A DNA stretch of 64,000 bases from Actinoallomurus vinaceus (GCF_039542055.1 NZ_BAABHK010000005.1:186001-250000), one strand, 5' to 3'; positions 8,374-18,239 are shown, counted from the stretch's first letter. Program-made: numbers and translations. Notes: generated from the sequence alone by a model not told the origin.

Positions 8374-8973
8374 TCAGCCTCGCGTCACGGACTCGGCCGG
8401 CCGGCTGTGGGGCAGCACGGTCCGGAGCGTGATCGAGACCCGCCGGGAGCGGGGGAGCCGGCCGTGCGGACCCGGGTCGCTCTTGCGCGCCGCGATCGCG
8501 TGCCGCCAGGCGTACCGTGCCGGGCCGGTCATCACGCACAGGCTGCCGGGTTCCAGCCGGACGGGAATCCGTGTCGTCCCGTCAGGGTCGGTGAAATCCA
8601 TCGTGACGGCCGACAGGAGACTCACCGAGACGACGACCGGGCCGAAACACGGAACACAGTCGACGTGGGCGCTGATGCCCTGCCCCGGCAGGTACTCATT
8701 GACGATCATCTGATCGGCCCGCCGGTCCATGTGGCCCTCCTCATCGAGGCGCGCCACCAGGGGCCGGGCCCACCCCGGGATCGGCGGCACGGGCGCCGAC
8801 CGGCCGTCGGAGGAGACGCCTCGGCGCCCGTAGTCGTAGCGATGGCCGTAGTGCTGGACGCGGCGTCGCAGCTCGCCGGACCACGCGGCCGCGTCGATCC
8901 GGGCGACCAGGCGACCCTGCTCTGCCGCGTCCAGCCAGCCGGGAACGTACCGGACACCGGGGACGGAGATCAT
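8374..8973 (-). CDS. AlkB-like 2-oxoglutarate/Fe(II) dioxygenase
   Basis: 199 residues, the usual AlkB length. The jelly-roll signature is complete: the H103-x-D105 iron ligands in ISAHVD, the third ligand H158 in AWRHAI, and R178...R184 in the RRVSITLR segment for 2-oxoglutarate and the distal site. N-E-Y in MIVNEYLPGQG is the conserved strand before the HxD motif. The enzyme would oxidatively remove alkyl lesions from DNA or RNA bases in the cytoplasm. Members of this subgroup are sometimes annotated only as alpha-ketoglutarate-dependent dioxygenase AlkB; substrate preference cannot be read from the sequence. It stands alone between the PcfJ-like gene and phosphoglucomutase. Confidence 0.9.
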   Translation of the reverse strand: MISVPGVRYVPGWLDAAEQGRLVARIDAAAWSGELRRRVQHYGHRYDYGRRGVSSDGRSAPVPPIPGWARPLVARLDEEGHMDRRADQMIVNEYLPGQGISAHVDCVPCFGPVVVSVSLLSAVTMDFTDPDGTTRIPVRLEPGSLCVMTGPARYAWRHAIAARKSDPGPHGRLPRSRRVSITLRTVLPHSRPAESVTRG

Positions 8974-9034
8974 TTCGCCAATCTATTCGATTCCGTCACT
9001 CCGTACCGGGTGATCCTCCTTATCCGCGCCGAGG

Positions 9035-10684
<1,650 letters not shown>

Positions 10685-10789
10685 CGGACACTCCTTGGCC
10701 CCTCGGGCCGTCGACGATTCCCACGACGCCAGTCTGTCCCAGTGCCGGTGTCGTAATCGAGGCGGCCTGGTGGTGACCGGCGGGAACAA

Positions 10790-10819
10790 TTGTCGAGGAA
10801 GGGTAGTTGAAGCTTCAAT
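10790..10819 (+). promoter_or_regulatory. Pirin promoter overlapped by a TTGAAGCTTCAA palindrome
   Basis: TTGTCG (10790-10795) and TTCAAT (10814-10819) are 18 bases apart and fit a weak SigA promoter. The perfect 12-bp palindrome TTGAAGCTTCAA (10807-10818) covers most of the -10 box, which would suit a dimeric repressor; this motif type is common for MarR-family sites. No such regulator is encoded next to it. Confidence 0.4.
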
Positions 10820-10837
10820 CAACCAGGGAGGCCCGTC

Positions 10838-11599
10838 ATGAACCTGCGACCCACGGTCGACATCCGCCGAGCCGACGAGCGCATGGCCACCAAGATCTCG
10901 TGGCTCGATTCAAAGCACTCGTTCTCCTTCGGCCACCACCACGACCCGGACAACACCCACCACGGGCTCCTGCTCGTCAACAACGACGACGTGGTCAAGC
11001 CCGGCACCGGCTTCGAGACGCACCCGCATCAGGACATGGAGATCGTCACCTGGGTGCTCCGCGGCTCGCTGGTCCACCAGGACTCCGAGGGGCACAACGG
11101 CGTGATCTACCCGGGCCTGGCGCAGCGCATGAGCGCCGGCACCGGGATCCTGCACTCGGAGAAGAACGACCACCGCGGACCGGTGGGCGGCGACGAGCCG
11201 ACCGAGCCCGTCCACTTCGTCCAGATGTGGGTCGTGCCCGACGAGGCCGGGATCCGCCCCGGCTACGAGCAGCTGGAGATCGACGACGAGCTGCTGCGGG
11301 GTGGTCTCGTGACCGTGGCCTCCGGGATGGAGCGCCACGAGGGCGAGACGGCCATCCGCATCAAGAACAAGTACGCGGCGCTCCATGTGGCGCGGCTGCG
11401 GGCCGGCGACAGCGTGGCGCTGCCGGACGCTCCGTTCCTCCACCTGTTCGTGCCGCGCGGCAACGTCACCCTCGAAGGCGCGGGCGCGCTGAACGAGGGC
11501 GACGCGGTGCGGTTCACCGCGACGGGCGGCCAGCGGGTGACGGCCACCGAACCGGCGGAGATCCTCGTCTGGGAGATGCACGCCACGATCGCCGCCTGA
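10838..11599 (+). CDS. Pirin family protein
   Basis: 253 residues with the bicupin pirin pattern: FGHHHDPDNTHHG, then FETHPHQDMEIVTWVLRG and AGTGILHSEKND, giving the H-x-H...E...H metal site of the first cupin. The C-terminal cupin is degenerate, ending in EILVWEMHATIAA. Bacterial pirins act as quercetin 2,3-dioxygenases in vitro or bind metabolic enzymes; the role here is unknown. AGGGAGG precedes ATG 10838 at good spacing. A perfect 11-bp terminator follows. The last ~100 bases of this gene recur as a fragment at 15129-15230. Confidence 0.93.
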   Translation: MNLRPTVDIRRADERMATKISWLDSKHSFSFGHHHDPDNTHHGLLLVNNDDVVKPGTGFETHPHQDMEIVTWVLRGSLVHQDSEGHNGVIYPGLAQRMSAGTGILHSEKNDHRGPVGGDEPTEPVHFVQMWVVPDEAGIRPGYEQLEIDDELLRGGLVTVASGMERHEGETAIRIKNKYAALHVARLRAGDSVALPDAPFLHLFVPRGNVTLEGAGALNEGDAVRFTATGGQRVTATEPAEILVWEMHATIAA

Positions 11600-11607
11600 C
11601 GCGGGCC

Positions 11608-11642
11608 GGCGGGCGGTGTTCCGGAAGGCACCGCCCGCCTTC
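11608..11642 (+). terminator. Intrinsic terminator after pirin
   Basis: GGCGGGCGGTG (11608-11618), a 10-base loop, then CACCGCCCGCC (11629-11639) followed by TT: a perfect 11-bp stem just past the stop codon. Confidence 0.8.
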
Positions 11643-11735
11643 ATCCGCCGGGACCGCTGTCCGCAATCGGACATCACGCCGCCATTGACGCGACCGCGCC
11701 GAGTGAGGATTCTCAAGCAGCCATATCCCGAAGAT

Positions 11736-11753
11736 CGTTCGAGATTTCGAACG
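11736..11753 (+). promoter_or_regulatory. Palindromic operator candidate upstream of the GH2 gene
   Basis: CGTTCGA-gatt-TCGAACG is a perfect 7-bp inverted repeat with a 4-base centre, ending 47 bases before the GH2 start. Its CGA/TTTCG core resembles operators of LacI/ROK repressors that control glycosidase genes in streptomycetes. The binding protein is not identified. Confidence 0.45.
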
Positions 11754-11800
11754 TCTGACCCGGAAGGCCGCTGCCTGTGGTCGGAGCCGCGAGGAGCCGG

Positions 11801-14800
11801 ATGTCCAGGAAGCCCGCTGCCAGGGCGGCGCTCAGGCTGCTGATCGCCCTCGTCACATGCGCCGCCACGGCCGGCGGGCCGCTCACCGCGGCGTCGGCCC
11901 GGCCTCGCGTCACGCCGCAGGGGCCCGTGGCGGCGAGCGCGACCGGCGGGGACAGGAGCCTGGACTTCGACGCCGGCTGGCGGTTCGCCCTGGTCAACCC
12001 CGAGGGCATCACCGACCCGACGGGCGCGTACGCCCACGCCGCCGACCCCGCGTACGACGACTCCTCGTGGCGCCGCGTCGATCTCCCCCATGACTGGAGC
12101 ATCGAACGCGACCCGACACCGACCGGCGGCACCGACGCCGGCACCGGCTTCCTGCAGGGGGGCCTCGGCTGGTACCGCAAGGCGTTCACCCTGCCGCCGT
12201 CGATGACCGGCAAGCGGATCTCCATCGACTTCGACGGCGTCTACATGGACTCCACCGTCTATCTGAACGGCCGGCAGATCGCGAACCACCACTACGGCTA
12301 CACCGGGTTCGCCGCGGACCTGACCGGTTCGGTGCACACGGACGGCAGAACCCCGAACGTCGTCGCGGTGAAGGTCCAGAACCGGCTGCCGAGCAGCCGG
12401 TGGTACTCCGGCAGCGGGATTTACCGGGACGTCCACCTCACCGTGACCGACCCGGTGCACGTTCAGCGGCACGGCGTCTTCGTCACCACGCCGGACCTGG
12501 AGCACACCATCGGGTCCGGGTACGCGAACGTGCACGTCCGGACCGACGTCGCCGACGAGGGCGGCGGCACCGCCCGGGTCGCGGTCGTCTCCCGTGTCCA
12601 GGATGCCGGGGGCCGTACGGTGGCGCGGGCGACCTCGGACCTCACCGTGGGAGACCGGCCGGAGACCGCGACCGCGGACCTCCGGGTCGAGCACCCCACG
12701 CTCTGGTCGACCGACCGTCCCTACCTGTACTCCCTGCGCACCGATCTGGTCGTCGCCGGCCGCACGGTCGACACCACGACGACCCGCTTCGGGATCCGGT
12801 GGTTCCGCTTCGACCCGGACCAGGGCTTCTCCCTCAACGGCCGGTACACCAAGCTGAAGGGCGTCGACCTGCACCACGACGGCGGGGCGCTCGGCGCCGC
12901 CGTCACGAAGGACGCGCTGTACCGCCAGATGAGGCTCATGAAGAGCATGGGCGTCAACGCGTTCCGCACCTCGCACAACCCGCCGTCGCCGGAGATGGTG
13001 CAGGTCTGCGAGGAACTCGGGATCGTGATGATGGTCGAGGCGTTCGACACCTGGCGCACGCCCAAGGTCACGTACGACTACGGGCGTTTCTTCGACGCCG
13101 ACAGCGACGCGGACATCACCGAGATGGTGAACGCCGCCAAGAACTCCCCGGCGGTCGTCCTGTGGTCGATCGGCAACGAGATCCCCGACTCGACGTCGCC
13201 GGTCGGCGTGCCCATCGCCAAGCGGCTGATCGGGGACATCCGGTCGATCGACACCAGCCGCCCGATCGTCATGGGCTCCGACAAGTACCGCAGCGTCCCG
13301 GCCCCCGGGTCGGCGCAGGACCAGATCCTCGGGCTGCTGGACGGGCTCGGGCTGAACTACAACACGGCGGGGTCGGTGGACGCGCTGCACGCGCGGTACC
13401 CCGGGAAGTTCTTCTTCGAGTCCGAGTCGTCGTCGGAGACCTCGACGCGCGGCGTCTACCAGGACCCCGACCAGCTCAACACCGGCGAGAACTACACCCC
13501 GGGCCGGCGGGGCACCTCGTCGTACGACAACAACCTCGCGTCCTGGACGATGAGCGGCGAGTACGGGCTGAAGAAGGACCGTGACCGGTGCTTCTTCGCC
13601 GGTGAGTTCCTGTGGTCCGGCATGGACTACATCGGCGAGCCCACGCCGTACGACGTCTTCCCGGTCAAGTCCTCCTTCTTCGGGGCCGTCGACACGGCGG
13701 GCTTCCCGAAGGACATGTACTACCTGTTCAAGAGCCAGTGGGCCGACGATCCGATGGTCCACCTGCTGCCGATGAACTGGACCGACCACAAACCGGGTGA
13801 GCGGGTACAGGTGTGGGCCTACTCCAACGCCGACACCGTCGAGCTGTTCCTGAACGGCAGGTCGCTGGGCACACGGAGGTTCGACCACAAGACGACGGCG
13901 GACGGGAGGGCGTACCTCGAGACGACCGAGGCCACCCACGACGACAAGAACGTCACCTCCGGTCCGTACCCGGGCAGCTACACCAGCCCCACCGGCAGCG
14001 CGGGCAAACTCCATCTGACCTGGGACGTTCCCTTCGCGCCCGGACGGATGACCGCCGTGGCACGGAGCGGCGGCAGGGTCGTGGCCACCGACGAGCTGAG
14101 GACCGCCGGGGCGCCGTACACGGTCCGTCTCTCTCCGGACCGGAAGGACATCACGGCCGACGGCCGGTCCCTGTCGTACGTCACCGCCGAGGTGGTGGAC
14201 GCACGGGGCGTCGTCGTGCCGGGCGCCGAGAACGCGATCCACTTCGCGGTCACCGGAGGGAGCCTGGCGGGCCTGGACAACGGGCGTCAGGAGAGCGCGG
14301 AGAACTACAAGGCCCCGACCAGGCGGGCGTGGGCCGGAAAGGCGCTGGCGATCGTACGGGCGGGCGACCGCGCCGGGCCGGTGACGCTCACCGCGACGTC
14401 GCCCGGCCTGCGTCCGGCATCGGTGACGATCCAGGCACGTGCCGCCGCGAAGGTCGCCCAGGTCACGGCAATGCCTCAGGCGATCACCGCCCGAACGGCG
14501 GGCACGCCGGCGCGCGCGGCCTCCGGCGGCACGCCCGGAGGCCCCACGCGCGTGACGACGCCGGGGAGCACCACGGCCCCACGGAACCTGATGGCCCCCG
14601 AGCTGAGTCCCAGCGCGGACGCGAGCTACTCGGGCGCTCCCGACACGGTGCCCGCCGCGATGCTGGACGGCGTCACGACGTCCGGCGGCTGGTCGAACTA
14701 CTACTCCAAAGCCGCCACGGCTCTGCTACCGCCGGTCAGCAGGGCACGCCCCGCCGACTGGATCTCGGTGTCCTGGCCGGAAGCCCACCGGTTCGGGACG

Positions 14801-15064
14801 ATCAAGGCGTACTTCACCACCGGCTCCGGGCGTGCCCGGCCCGCCGGGACCGGCGTCACCTACCGGCGAGGCGGGCGGGACGTCCCGGTGCGCAACCTGA
14901 AGATCGACTGGGCGGACGGGTCGAACCAGCCGACCACGATCACCTTCGACCCGGTGACCGCGCCGAGCGTCCGGCTCGACCTGACGAGCCCGGCGCCCGG
15001 CACCACCACGGGGTTCCTCCAGGTGGCGGAGCTTCAGGTCACCGGCACGGCGGACGGCCCGTGA
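11801..15064 (+). CDS. Secreted GH2-family glycosidase (beta-galactosidase/glucuronidase type) with C-terminal binding modules
   Basis: 1,087 residues. Residues 1-33 are a signal peptide (MSRKPAARAALRLLIALV...ATA). Next come the GH2 jelly-roll (WRFALVNPEG...DDSSWRRVDLPHDW), an Ig-like domain and the TIM barrel. The acid/base is expected at E460 in WSIGNEIPDS and the nucleophile around E540 in KFFFESES. After the barrel is a DUF4982-like strand domain (~residues 660-760), an Ig/invasin-like domain (VRLSPDRKDITADG), a Thr/Ala-rich linker and a discoidin-like beta-sandwich (~945-1085) likely to bind carbohydrate. GAGGAG lies five bases before ATG 11801. The enzyme is extracellular and attacks beta-linked glycans; the exact sugar cannot be read. 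A palindromic operator precedes it and a pirin-tail duplication follows it. Confidence 0.9.
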   Translation: MSRKPAARAALRLLIALVTCAATAGGPLTAASARPRVTPQGPVAASATGGDRSLDFDAGWRFALVNPEGITDPTGAYAHAADPAYDDSSWRRVDLPHDWSIERDPTPTGGTDAGTGFLQGGLGWYRKAFTLPPSMTGKRISIDFDGVYMDSTVYLNGRQIANHHYGYTGFAADLTGSVHTDGRTPNVVAVKVQNRLPSSRWYSGSGIYRDVHLTVTDPVHVQRHGVFVTTPDLEHTIGSGYANVHVRTDVADEGGGTARVAVVSRVQDAGGRTVARATSDLTVGDRPETATADLRVEHPTLWSTDRPYLYSLRTDLVVAGRTVDTTTTRFGIRWFRFDPDQGFSLNGRYTKLKGVDLHHDGGALGAAVTKDALYRQMRLMKSMGVNAFRTSHNPPSPEMVQVCEELGIVMMVEAFDTWRTPKVTYDYGRFFDADSDADITEMVNAAKNSPAVVLWSIGNEIPDSTSPVGVPIAKRLIGDIRSIDTSRPIVMGSDKYRSVPAPGSAQDQILGLLDGLGLNYNTAGSVDALHARYPGKFFFESESSSETSTRGVYQDPDQLNTGENYTPGRRGTSSYDNNLASWTMSGEYGLKKDRDRCFFAGEFLWSGMDYIGEPTPYDVFPVKSSFFGAVDTAGFPKDMYYLFKSQWADDPMVHLLPMNWTDHKPGERVQVWAYSNADTVELFLNGRSLGTRRFDHKTTADGRAYLETTEATHDDKNVTSGPYPGSYTSPTGSAGKLHLTWDVPFAPGRMTAVARSGGRVVATDELRTAGAPYTVRLSPDRKDITADGRSLSYVTAEVVDARGVVVPGAENAIHFAVTGGSLAGLDNGRQESAENYKAPTRRAWAGKALAIVRAGDRAGPVTLTATSPGLRPASVTIQARAAAKVAQVTAMPQAITARTAGTPARAASGGTPGGPTRVTTPGSTTAPRNLMAPELSPSADASYSGAPDTVPAAMLDGVTTSGGWSNYYSKAATALLPPVSRARPADWISVSWPEAHRFGTIKAYFTTGSGRARPAGTGVTYRRGGRDVPVRNLKIDWADGSNQPTTITFDPVTAPSVRLDLTSPAPGTTTGFLQVAELQVTGTADGP

Positions 15065-15068
15065 CCGC

Positions 15069-15089
15069 CCCCGACCCGTGCGGGTCGGG
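15069..15089 (+). terminator. Hairpin after the GH2 gene
   Basis: CCCGACCC, a short GTGC-type loop and GGGTCGGG form an 8-bp stem within 30 bases of the GH2 stop; a plausible terminator without a T tract. Confidence 0.55.
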
Positions 15090-15128
15090 CGCTCACCGAG
15101 CGGTCCACGGCGGGCGGAAGGGACCGGC

Positions 15129-15230
15129 GGCGACGCGGCGCGGTTCACCGCGACAGGCGGCCAGCGGGTGACGGCCACCGAACCGGCGGAGATCCTCGTC
15201 TGGGAGATGCACGCCACGATCGCCGCGTGA
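15129..15230 (+). pseudogene. Duplicated 3' end of the pirin gene
   Basis: These 102 bases match the last part of the pirin gene (11498-11599) with about three differences, including the final TGA (15228-15230). The fragment corresponds to the last ~33 pirin codons and has no start or promoter. It lies 3.6 kb from the source, on the far side of the GH2 gene, so the GH2 gene is bracketed by direct repeats of the pirin tail. It is a relic of duplication, not a functional gene. Confidence 0.9.
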
Positions 15231-15330
15231 CGGCGTGACGGCGTGACGGCGTGACGGCGCGGCCGGGTCGCCGGGTGACCGTGTGACCGGGTGGCCACGC
15301 GACCGCGTGACCGGATGGCCGCGTGGCCGG
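15223..15330. repeat. Short tandem repeats (CGGCGTGA and degenerate relatives)
   Basis: Starting within the stop codon of the pirin fragment, the 8-base unit CGGCGTGA occurs three times exactly (15231-15254) after a variant CCGCGTGA. It then decays into ~10-base CGCGTGACCG-like units up to about 15330. The array looks like slippage expansion of the fragment's end. Confidence 0.8.
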
Positions 15331-15376
15331 GGCCGGCGGGCGGGCGCCTGGGCGTGCCGCTCGCCGGCATCGGGGG

Positions 15377-16546
15377 TCAGGCCCGTCGTCCGGCGGCCAT
15401 GGCGACGGCACGGGCGAGGGAGTCGGCGCTCCGGGCCAGCAGCGGCCCGGCGATCGCGAGGATCAGCACGTACGCCGCGGCGAGCGGACCGAGGCGCGGA
15501 TTCGTCCCCGCGCCGACCGCCAGGCCCGCGACGACGATGCTGAACTCGCCGCGAGGGACCAGCGCGGTTCCGGCGCGCAGACGGCCGGCCGGGCCCACTC
15601 CCGCCCGCCGGGCCGCAACCCACCCGGTCGCGAGCTTGGTGGCCACGCCCGCGATCGCCAGTGCTGCGGCGATTCCGGCGACCGGCGGCAGGTCCGCCGG
15701 ATCGGTATGCAGGCCGAAGAACACGAAGAACACCGCCGCGAACAGGTCCCGGAGCGGACTGAGCAGCTGCCGGGCGTCATGGGCGAGCGGTCCGGACAGC
15801 GCGATGCCGACAAGGAACGCCCCCACGGCGGCCGACACCTGCAGCTGCTGGGCGAGCCCCGCGACCAGGACGGTCAGGCCCAGCACCTTCAGCAGGAGCA
15901 CCTCACGGCTGGGGCTCGCGACGAAGCGCTGCACGATCCCGCCGTGCCGCAGCGCGACGAACAGGATCACGCTGATGGTCGCCCCGGCGGCGAGCAGGGC
16001 GAGCCCGCCGCCGAGCAGCCCCGCCCCCGCGAGCAGCGCCGTGAGGATCGGCAGGTACGCGGCCATCGCCAGGTCCTCGAAGACCAGCACCGACAGCACG
16101 CTGGGCGTCTCGCGGTTCCCCAGCCGGCCCAGGTCGCCCATCACCTTCGCGGTGATCCCTGAGGACGTGACGTACGTGATGCCGCCCAGCGCCACCGCCG
16201 CCACCGGGCCCCACCCCAGCAGCAGAGCGGCGGCGACGCCGGGGGTCGCGTTCAGGATCAGGTCGGACAGCCCCACGGGTGCGGAGGTCCGCAGAGTGGT
16301 CACCAGCTCATCGGCGGTGTACTCCAGGCCGAGGGTGAACAGCAGGAGGATCACGCCGACCTCGGCGCCGACCGAGACGAACTCCTCGCTGGTCGTCAGC
16401 GGAAGCACGCCACCGGATCCGAACGCGAGGCCGGCCAGCAGGTACAGCGGGATCGGCGACACGGAGAACCGGACCGCGACCGCGCCGAGCAGCCCGAGGC
16501 CCAGGATGATGGCACCGAGTTCGATCAGTTGAATGGCCGAGTGCAT
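15377..16546 (-). CDS. CPA2-family cation/proton antiporter (KhtU-like)
   Basis: 389 residues with about 12 hydrophobic segments. Typical CPA2 stretches include LLLFTLGLEY early on, TSSGITAKVM in the middle, and VGAFLVGIALSGPLAHD; the mid-membrane VFEDLAMAAYLP segment carries the acidic residues used in transport. The C-terminal TrkA-N domain of KefB/KefC is absent; that role is taken by the separate RCK-C protein encoded six bases upstream. This split matches the KhtT/KhtU K+/H+ (NH4+/H+) antiporter of Bacillus. It is located in the cytoplasmic membrane and exports monovalent cations in exchange for protons. Ion specificity is not readable. Confidence 0.9.
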   Translation of the reverse strand: MHSAIQLIELGAIILGLGLLGAVAVRFSVSPIPLYLLAGLAFGSGGVLPLTTSEEFVSVGAEVGVILLLFTLGLEYTADELVTTLRTSAPVGLSDLILNATPGVAAALLLGWGPVAAVALGGITYVTSSGITAKVMGDLGRLGNRETPSVLSVLVFEDLAMAAYLPILTALLAGAGLLGGGLALLAAGATISVILFVALRHGGIVQRFVASPSREVLLLKVLGLTVLVAGLAQQLQVSAAVGAFLVGIALSGPLAHDARQLLSPLRDLFAAVFFVFFGLHTDPADLPPVAGIAAALAIAGVATKLATGWVAARRAGVGPAGRLRAGTALVPRGEFSIVVAGLAVGAGTNPRLGPLAAAYVLILAIAGPLLARSADSLARAVAMAAGRRA

Positions 16547-16552
16547 GGGCGG

Positions 16553-17035
16553 CTACCCCGTGCCCAGCAGCGCGGCGACGGCCGCGGTGCCGTCGGCGGT
16601 GCCGACCACCAGGACGATGTCGCCCGCCCGGAAGACGAAGTCCGGGCGCGGGCTCGCGACCACGTCGCCGCCGCGGACGACGGCCACGATCGACGCGCCG
16701 GTCCGCGTGCGGGCCCGGGTGTCGCCGAGCGGCCGCCCGTCATAGGGCGAACCGGCGATGATCGGGACCTGCTCACTGACCAGGCCCTCGACCTGGCGGT
16801 GCAGTTCGGTCAGCCGCTCGACGACACGCGCGGTGCCGAGGAGTTCGCCGGCCGCGCCGGCCTCCTCAGCGGTCAGCACGATCGTCGTGGCGGCGCTGTC
16901 GGGGTCGTCCCGGTCGAAGATGACCACGTCGCGGCGGCCGCTGTGGTGGGACACGATCCCGACGCGCCGGCCGCGGGCCGTCATGAACACGTGCTGCAGG
17001 CCGATACCCGGCAAGGAGGTGCGTTCGATCTCCAC
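16553..17035 (-). CDS. RCK-C (TrkA-C) regulatory subunit, KhtT-like
   Basis: 160 residues. The N-terminal ~80 residues form a small domain (IERTSLPGIGLQHVFMTARGRRVGIVSHHSGRRDVVIFD), as in KhtT. Residues ~90-158 are a TrkA-C domain (GRPLGDTRARTRTGASIVAVVRGGDVVASPRPDFVFRAGDIVLVVGT). KhtT-type proteins sit on the cytoplasmic face of the antiporter and gate it in response to nucleotides or pH. The start is GTG 17035 with AAAGGA six bases upstream. The stop is six bases before the antiporter start, so the two are surely co-transcribed and probably translationally linked. Confidence 0.88.
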   Translation of the reverse strand: MEIERTSLPGIGLQHVFMTARGRRVGIVSHHSGRRDVVIFDRDDPDSAATTIVLTAEEAGAAGELLGTARVVERLTELHRQVEGLVSEQVPIIAGSPYDGRPLGDTRARTRTGASIVAVVRGGDVVASPRPDFVFRAGDIVLVVGTADGTAAVAALLGTG

Positions 17036-17071
17036 GAGAGTCCTTTCAGGCTCGTCGTTCGGTACGGGATC

Positions 17072-17233
17072 TCACTGGTCGTAGGCCGCGTAGACCATTG
17101 CCAGCACATTCGCGGCGATCATCACCGCCAGGGCCGGCAGACCGAGACGCGTGTCGTCGCGGCGGAACATCGCACCGAACAGCAGCGCACCGCCGAGGAC
17201 GAGGACGGCGATGGCGACGAAAAGGTAGGTCAC
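17072..17233 (-). CDS. Small two-helix membrane protein at the head of the antiporter operon
   Basis: 53 residues from GTG 17233, with GGAG about eight bases upstream. The sequence is MTYLFVAIAVLVLGGALLFG, a short charged loop (MFRRDDTR), and LGLPALAVMIAANVLAMVYAAYDQ: two transmembrane helices. It lies 36 bases before the RCK-C gene on the same strand. The position recalls the small khtS gene of the Bacillus khtSTU operon, but the sequence is too short to claim homology. It may be an accessory or assembly peptide of the antiporter. Confidence 0.65.
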   Translation of the reverse strand: MTYLFVAIAVLVLGGALLFGAMFRRDDTRLGLPALAVMIAANVLAMVYAAYDQ

Positions 17234-17291
17234 TGTCGTTTCTCCACGTAGAACGCCGGCGCGAGACACCGGCGGTCCGCGAGCCGGCGGC

Positions 17292-17379
17292 GGCATGGCG
17301 CACCAGCGGCATCGGCGCGTGGCATGGCGCACCGGCGGTATGGGCGCGTCGGTGTCATGGCGCGCCGGCCCGCGGACGG
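17292..17379. repeat. Three imperfect copies of a ~30-bp unit
   Basis: GGCATGGCGCACCAGCGGC (17292 on), GGCATGGCGCACCGGCGGT (17321 on) and GTCATGGCGCGCCGGCCCG (17354 on) are tandem units of 29-33 bases upstream of the antiporter operon. No coding function is supported. Confidence 0.7.
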
Positions 17380-17489
17380 GGCATGGTCGAGGACGGGCGC
17401 ACCGTCACGCGGCGGGAACGCCCGTGTTCCGGGGAACGGACACCCGGATAAGCGACGGCGACCGGCGGCCCGTTGTCGAGGCTGCCCGA

Positions 17490-17870
17490 TTACGCCGACG
17501 CGGAAAGGACAGAGATCGGAGGCGCCCGGCCGCCCCGCGCCGGCCGGTCACCCGACGGCGTACGGGAGGAGGCCCGGTGCGGCCCTCGCCACCAGACGGG
17601 CAGCCCCGCCGCGATCGACGTGCCCTTCGGGTCGGCCGCCCTCAGAGGTGCCTTGTCGGCCTGCCGATGCTCGCCGAGCCGGGGCTGGTGCCGGCCGTGC
17701 TCGGCGGCACCGGCGGCGCCCGTGGCCGGCGCGGCCGCCACTGTGGAGGTCAGGGGATGGACGCCCGGAGACGAAGCGGAGGTGCCGTCGAATACGCGGC
17801 CGGCACCGAGCAACAGCAGCAGCGAGACCAAGACCGCCGGAACCCACCGGCGCATCCGCTCGCCCGACAC
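17490..17870 (-). CDS. Possible small secreted or membrane-anchored protein
   Basis: 126 residues if read from GTG 17870, which has GGAGGAGG seven bases upstream. The N-terminus VSGERMRRWVPAVLVSLLLLLGAGRVF is a convincing signal or anchor segment; the remainder is Ala/Pro/Arg-rich with several His and no Cys. I do not recognise a family. The good ribosome site and signal sequence support it, but the low-complexity composition and a gene remnant nearby leave doubt. It is encoded upstream of the antiporter operon on the same strand. Confidence 0.45.
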   Translation of the reverse strand: MSGERMRRWVPAVLVSLLLLLGAGRVFDGTSASSPGVHPLTSTVAAAPATGAAGAAEHGRHQPRLGEHRQADKAPLRAADPKGTSIAAGLPVWWRGPHRASSRTPSGDRPARGGRAPPISVLSASA

Positions 17871-18131
17871 CGTCGCCCTCCTCCCATCTACCGTGACGAC
17901 ACACCTCATCAGGACCCTACCGGCAACCGCCGCCCCGATCCGCGGGCCGACGGCATGACGCGCGACCCGCGGACGGGGCTCCACCGGCGGTCCGCAGGTC
18001 GCGGACGGGGCTCTGCTGGCGGTCTGCCGGTGGCGGAGGGGCGTCGAGGGTCGCCACGTCCGCTGGCTCCGGCCCCAGGTCGGCGGCTTCGCGACCCGCT
18101 GGCCGGGCGACACTCGGTCGGCCCGGCCGTT

Positions 18132-18239
18132 CATGGTGGACGCGGCCTACTGCTGGTCAACCAGATCTCCGACCTTGTCCGTACGTCCCGTACGGCCGAC
18201 GGCACGCGCATCCAGGTCCACTTCGCCGTCGGCTCCTGA
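18132..18239 (+). pseudogene. C-terminal remnant of an RsbW-like HATPase (anti-sigma/serine kinase type)
   Basis: The frame ending at TGA 18237-18239 reads HGGRGLLLVNQISDLV, then RTADGTRIQVHFAV. This is the G2-box and last strands of actinomycete histidine-kinase-like ATPases (GGRGLxLV...DGTxVxF). The N-box and G1-box cannot be found upstream in any frame, where the sequence turns into repetitive GC-rich DNA. I therefore read it as the tail of a lost gene. About 35 residues survive. Confidence 0.6.

Noticed and set aside
10910..14242. 1,110-codon minus-strand frame opposite pirin and GH2
   Set aside because: Covers two convincing genes and their intergenic terminator; no domain or ribosome site, so a shadow of high-GC codon bias.
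11498..15230. Calling the pirin-tail repeats attL/attR of an integrative element
   Set aside because: The bracketed segment has only the GH2 gene, no integrase or excisionase, and the repeat is longer than usual att cores; kept only as a possible mechanism.
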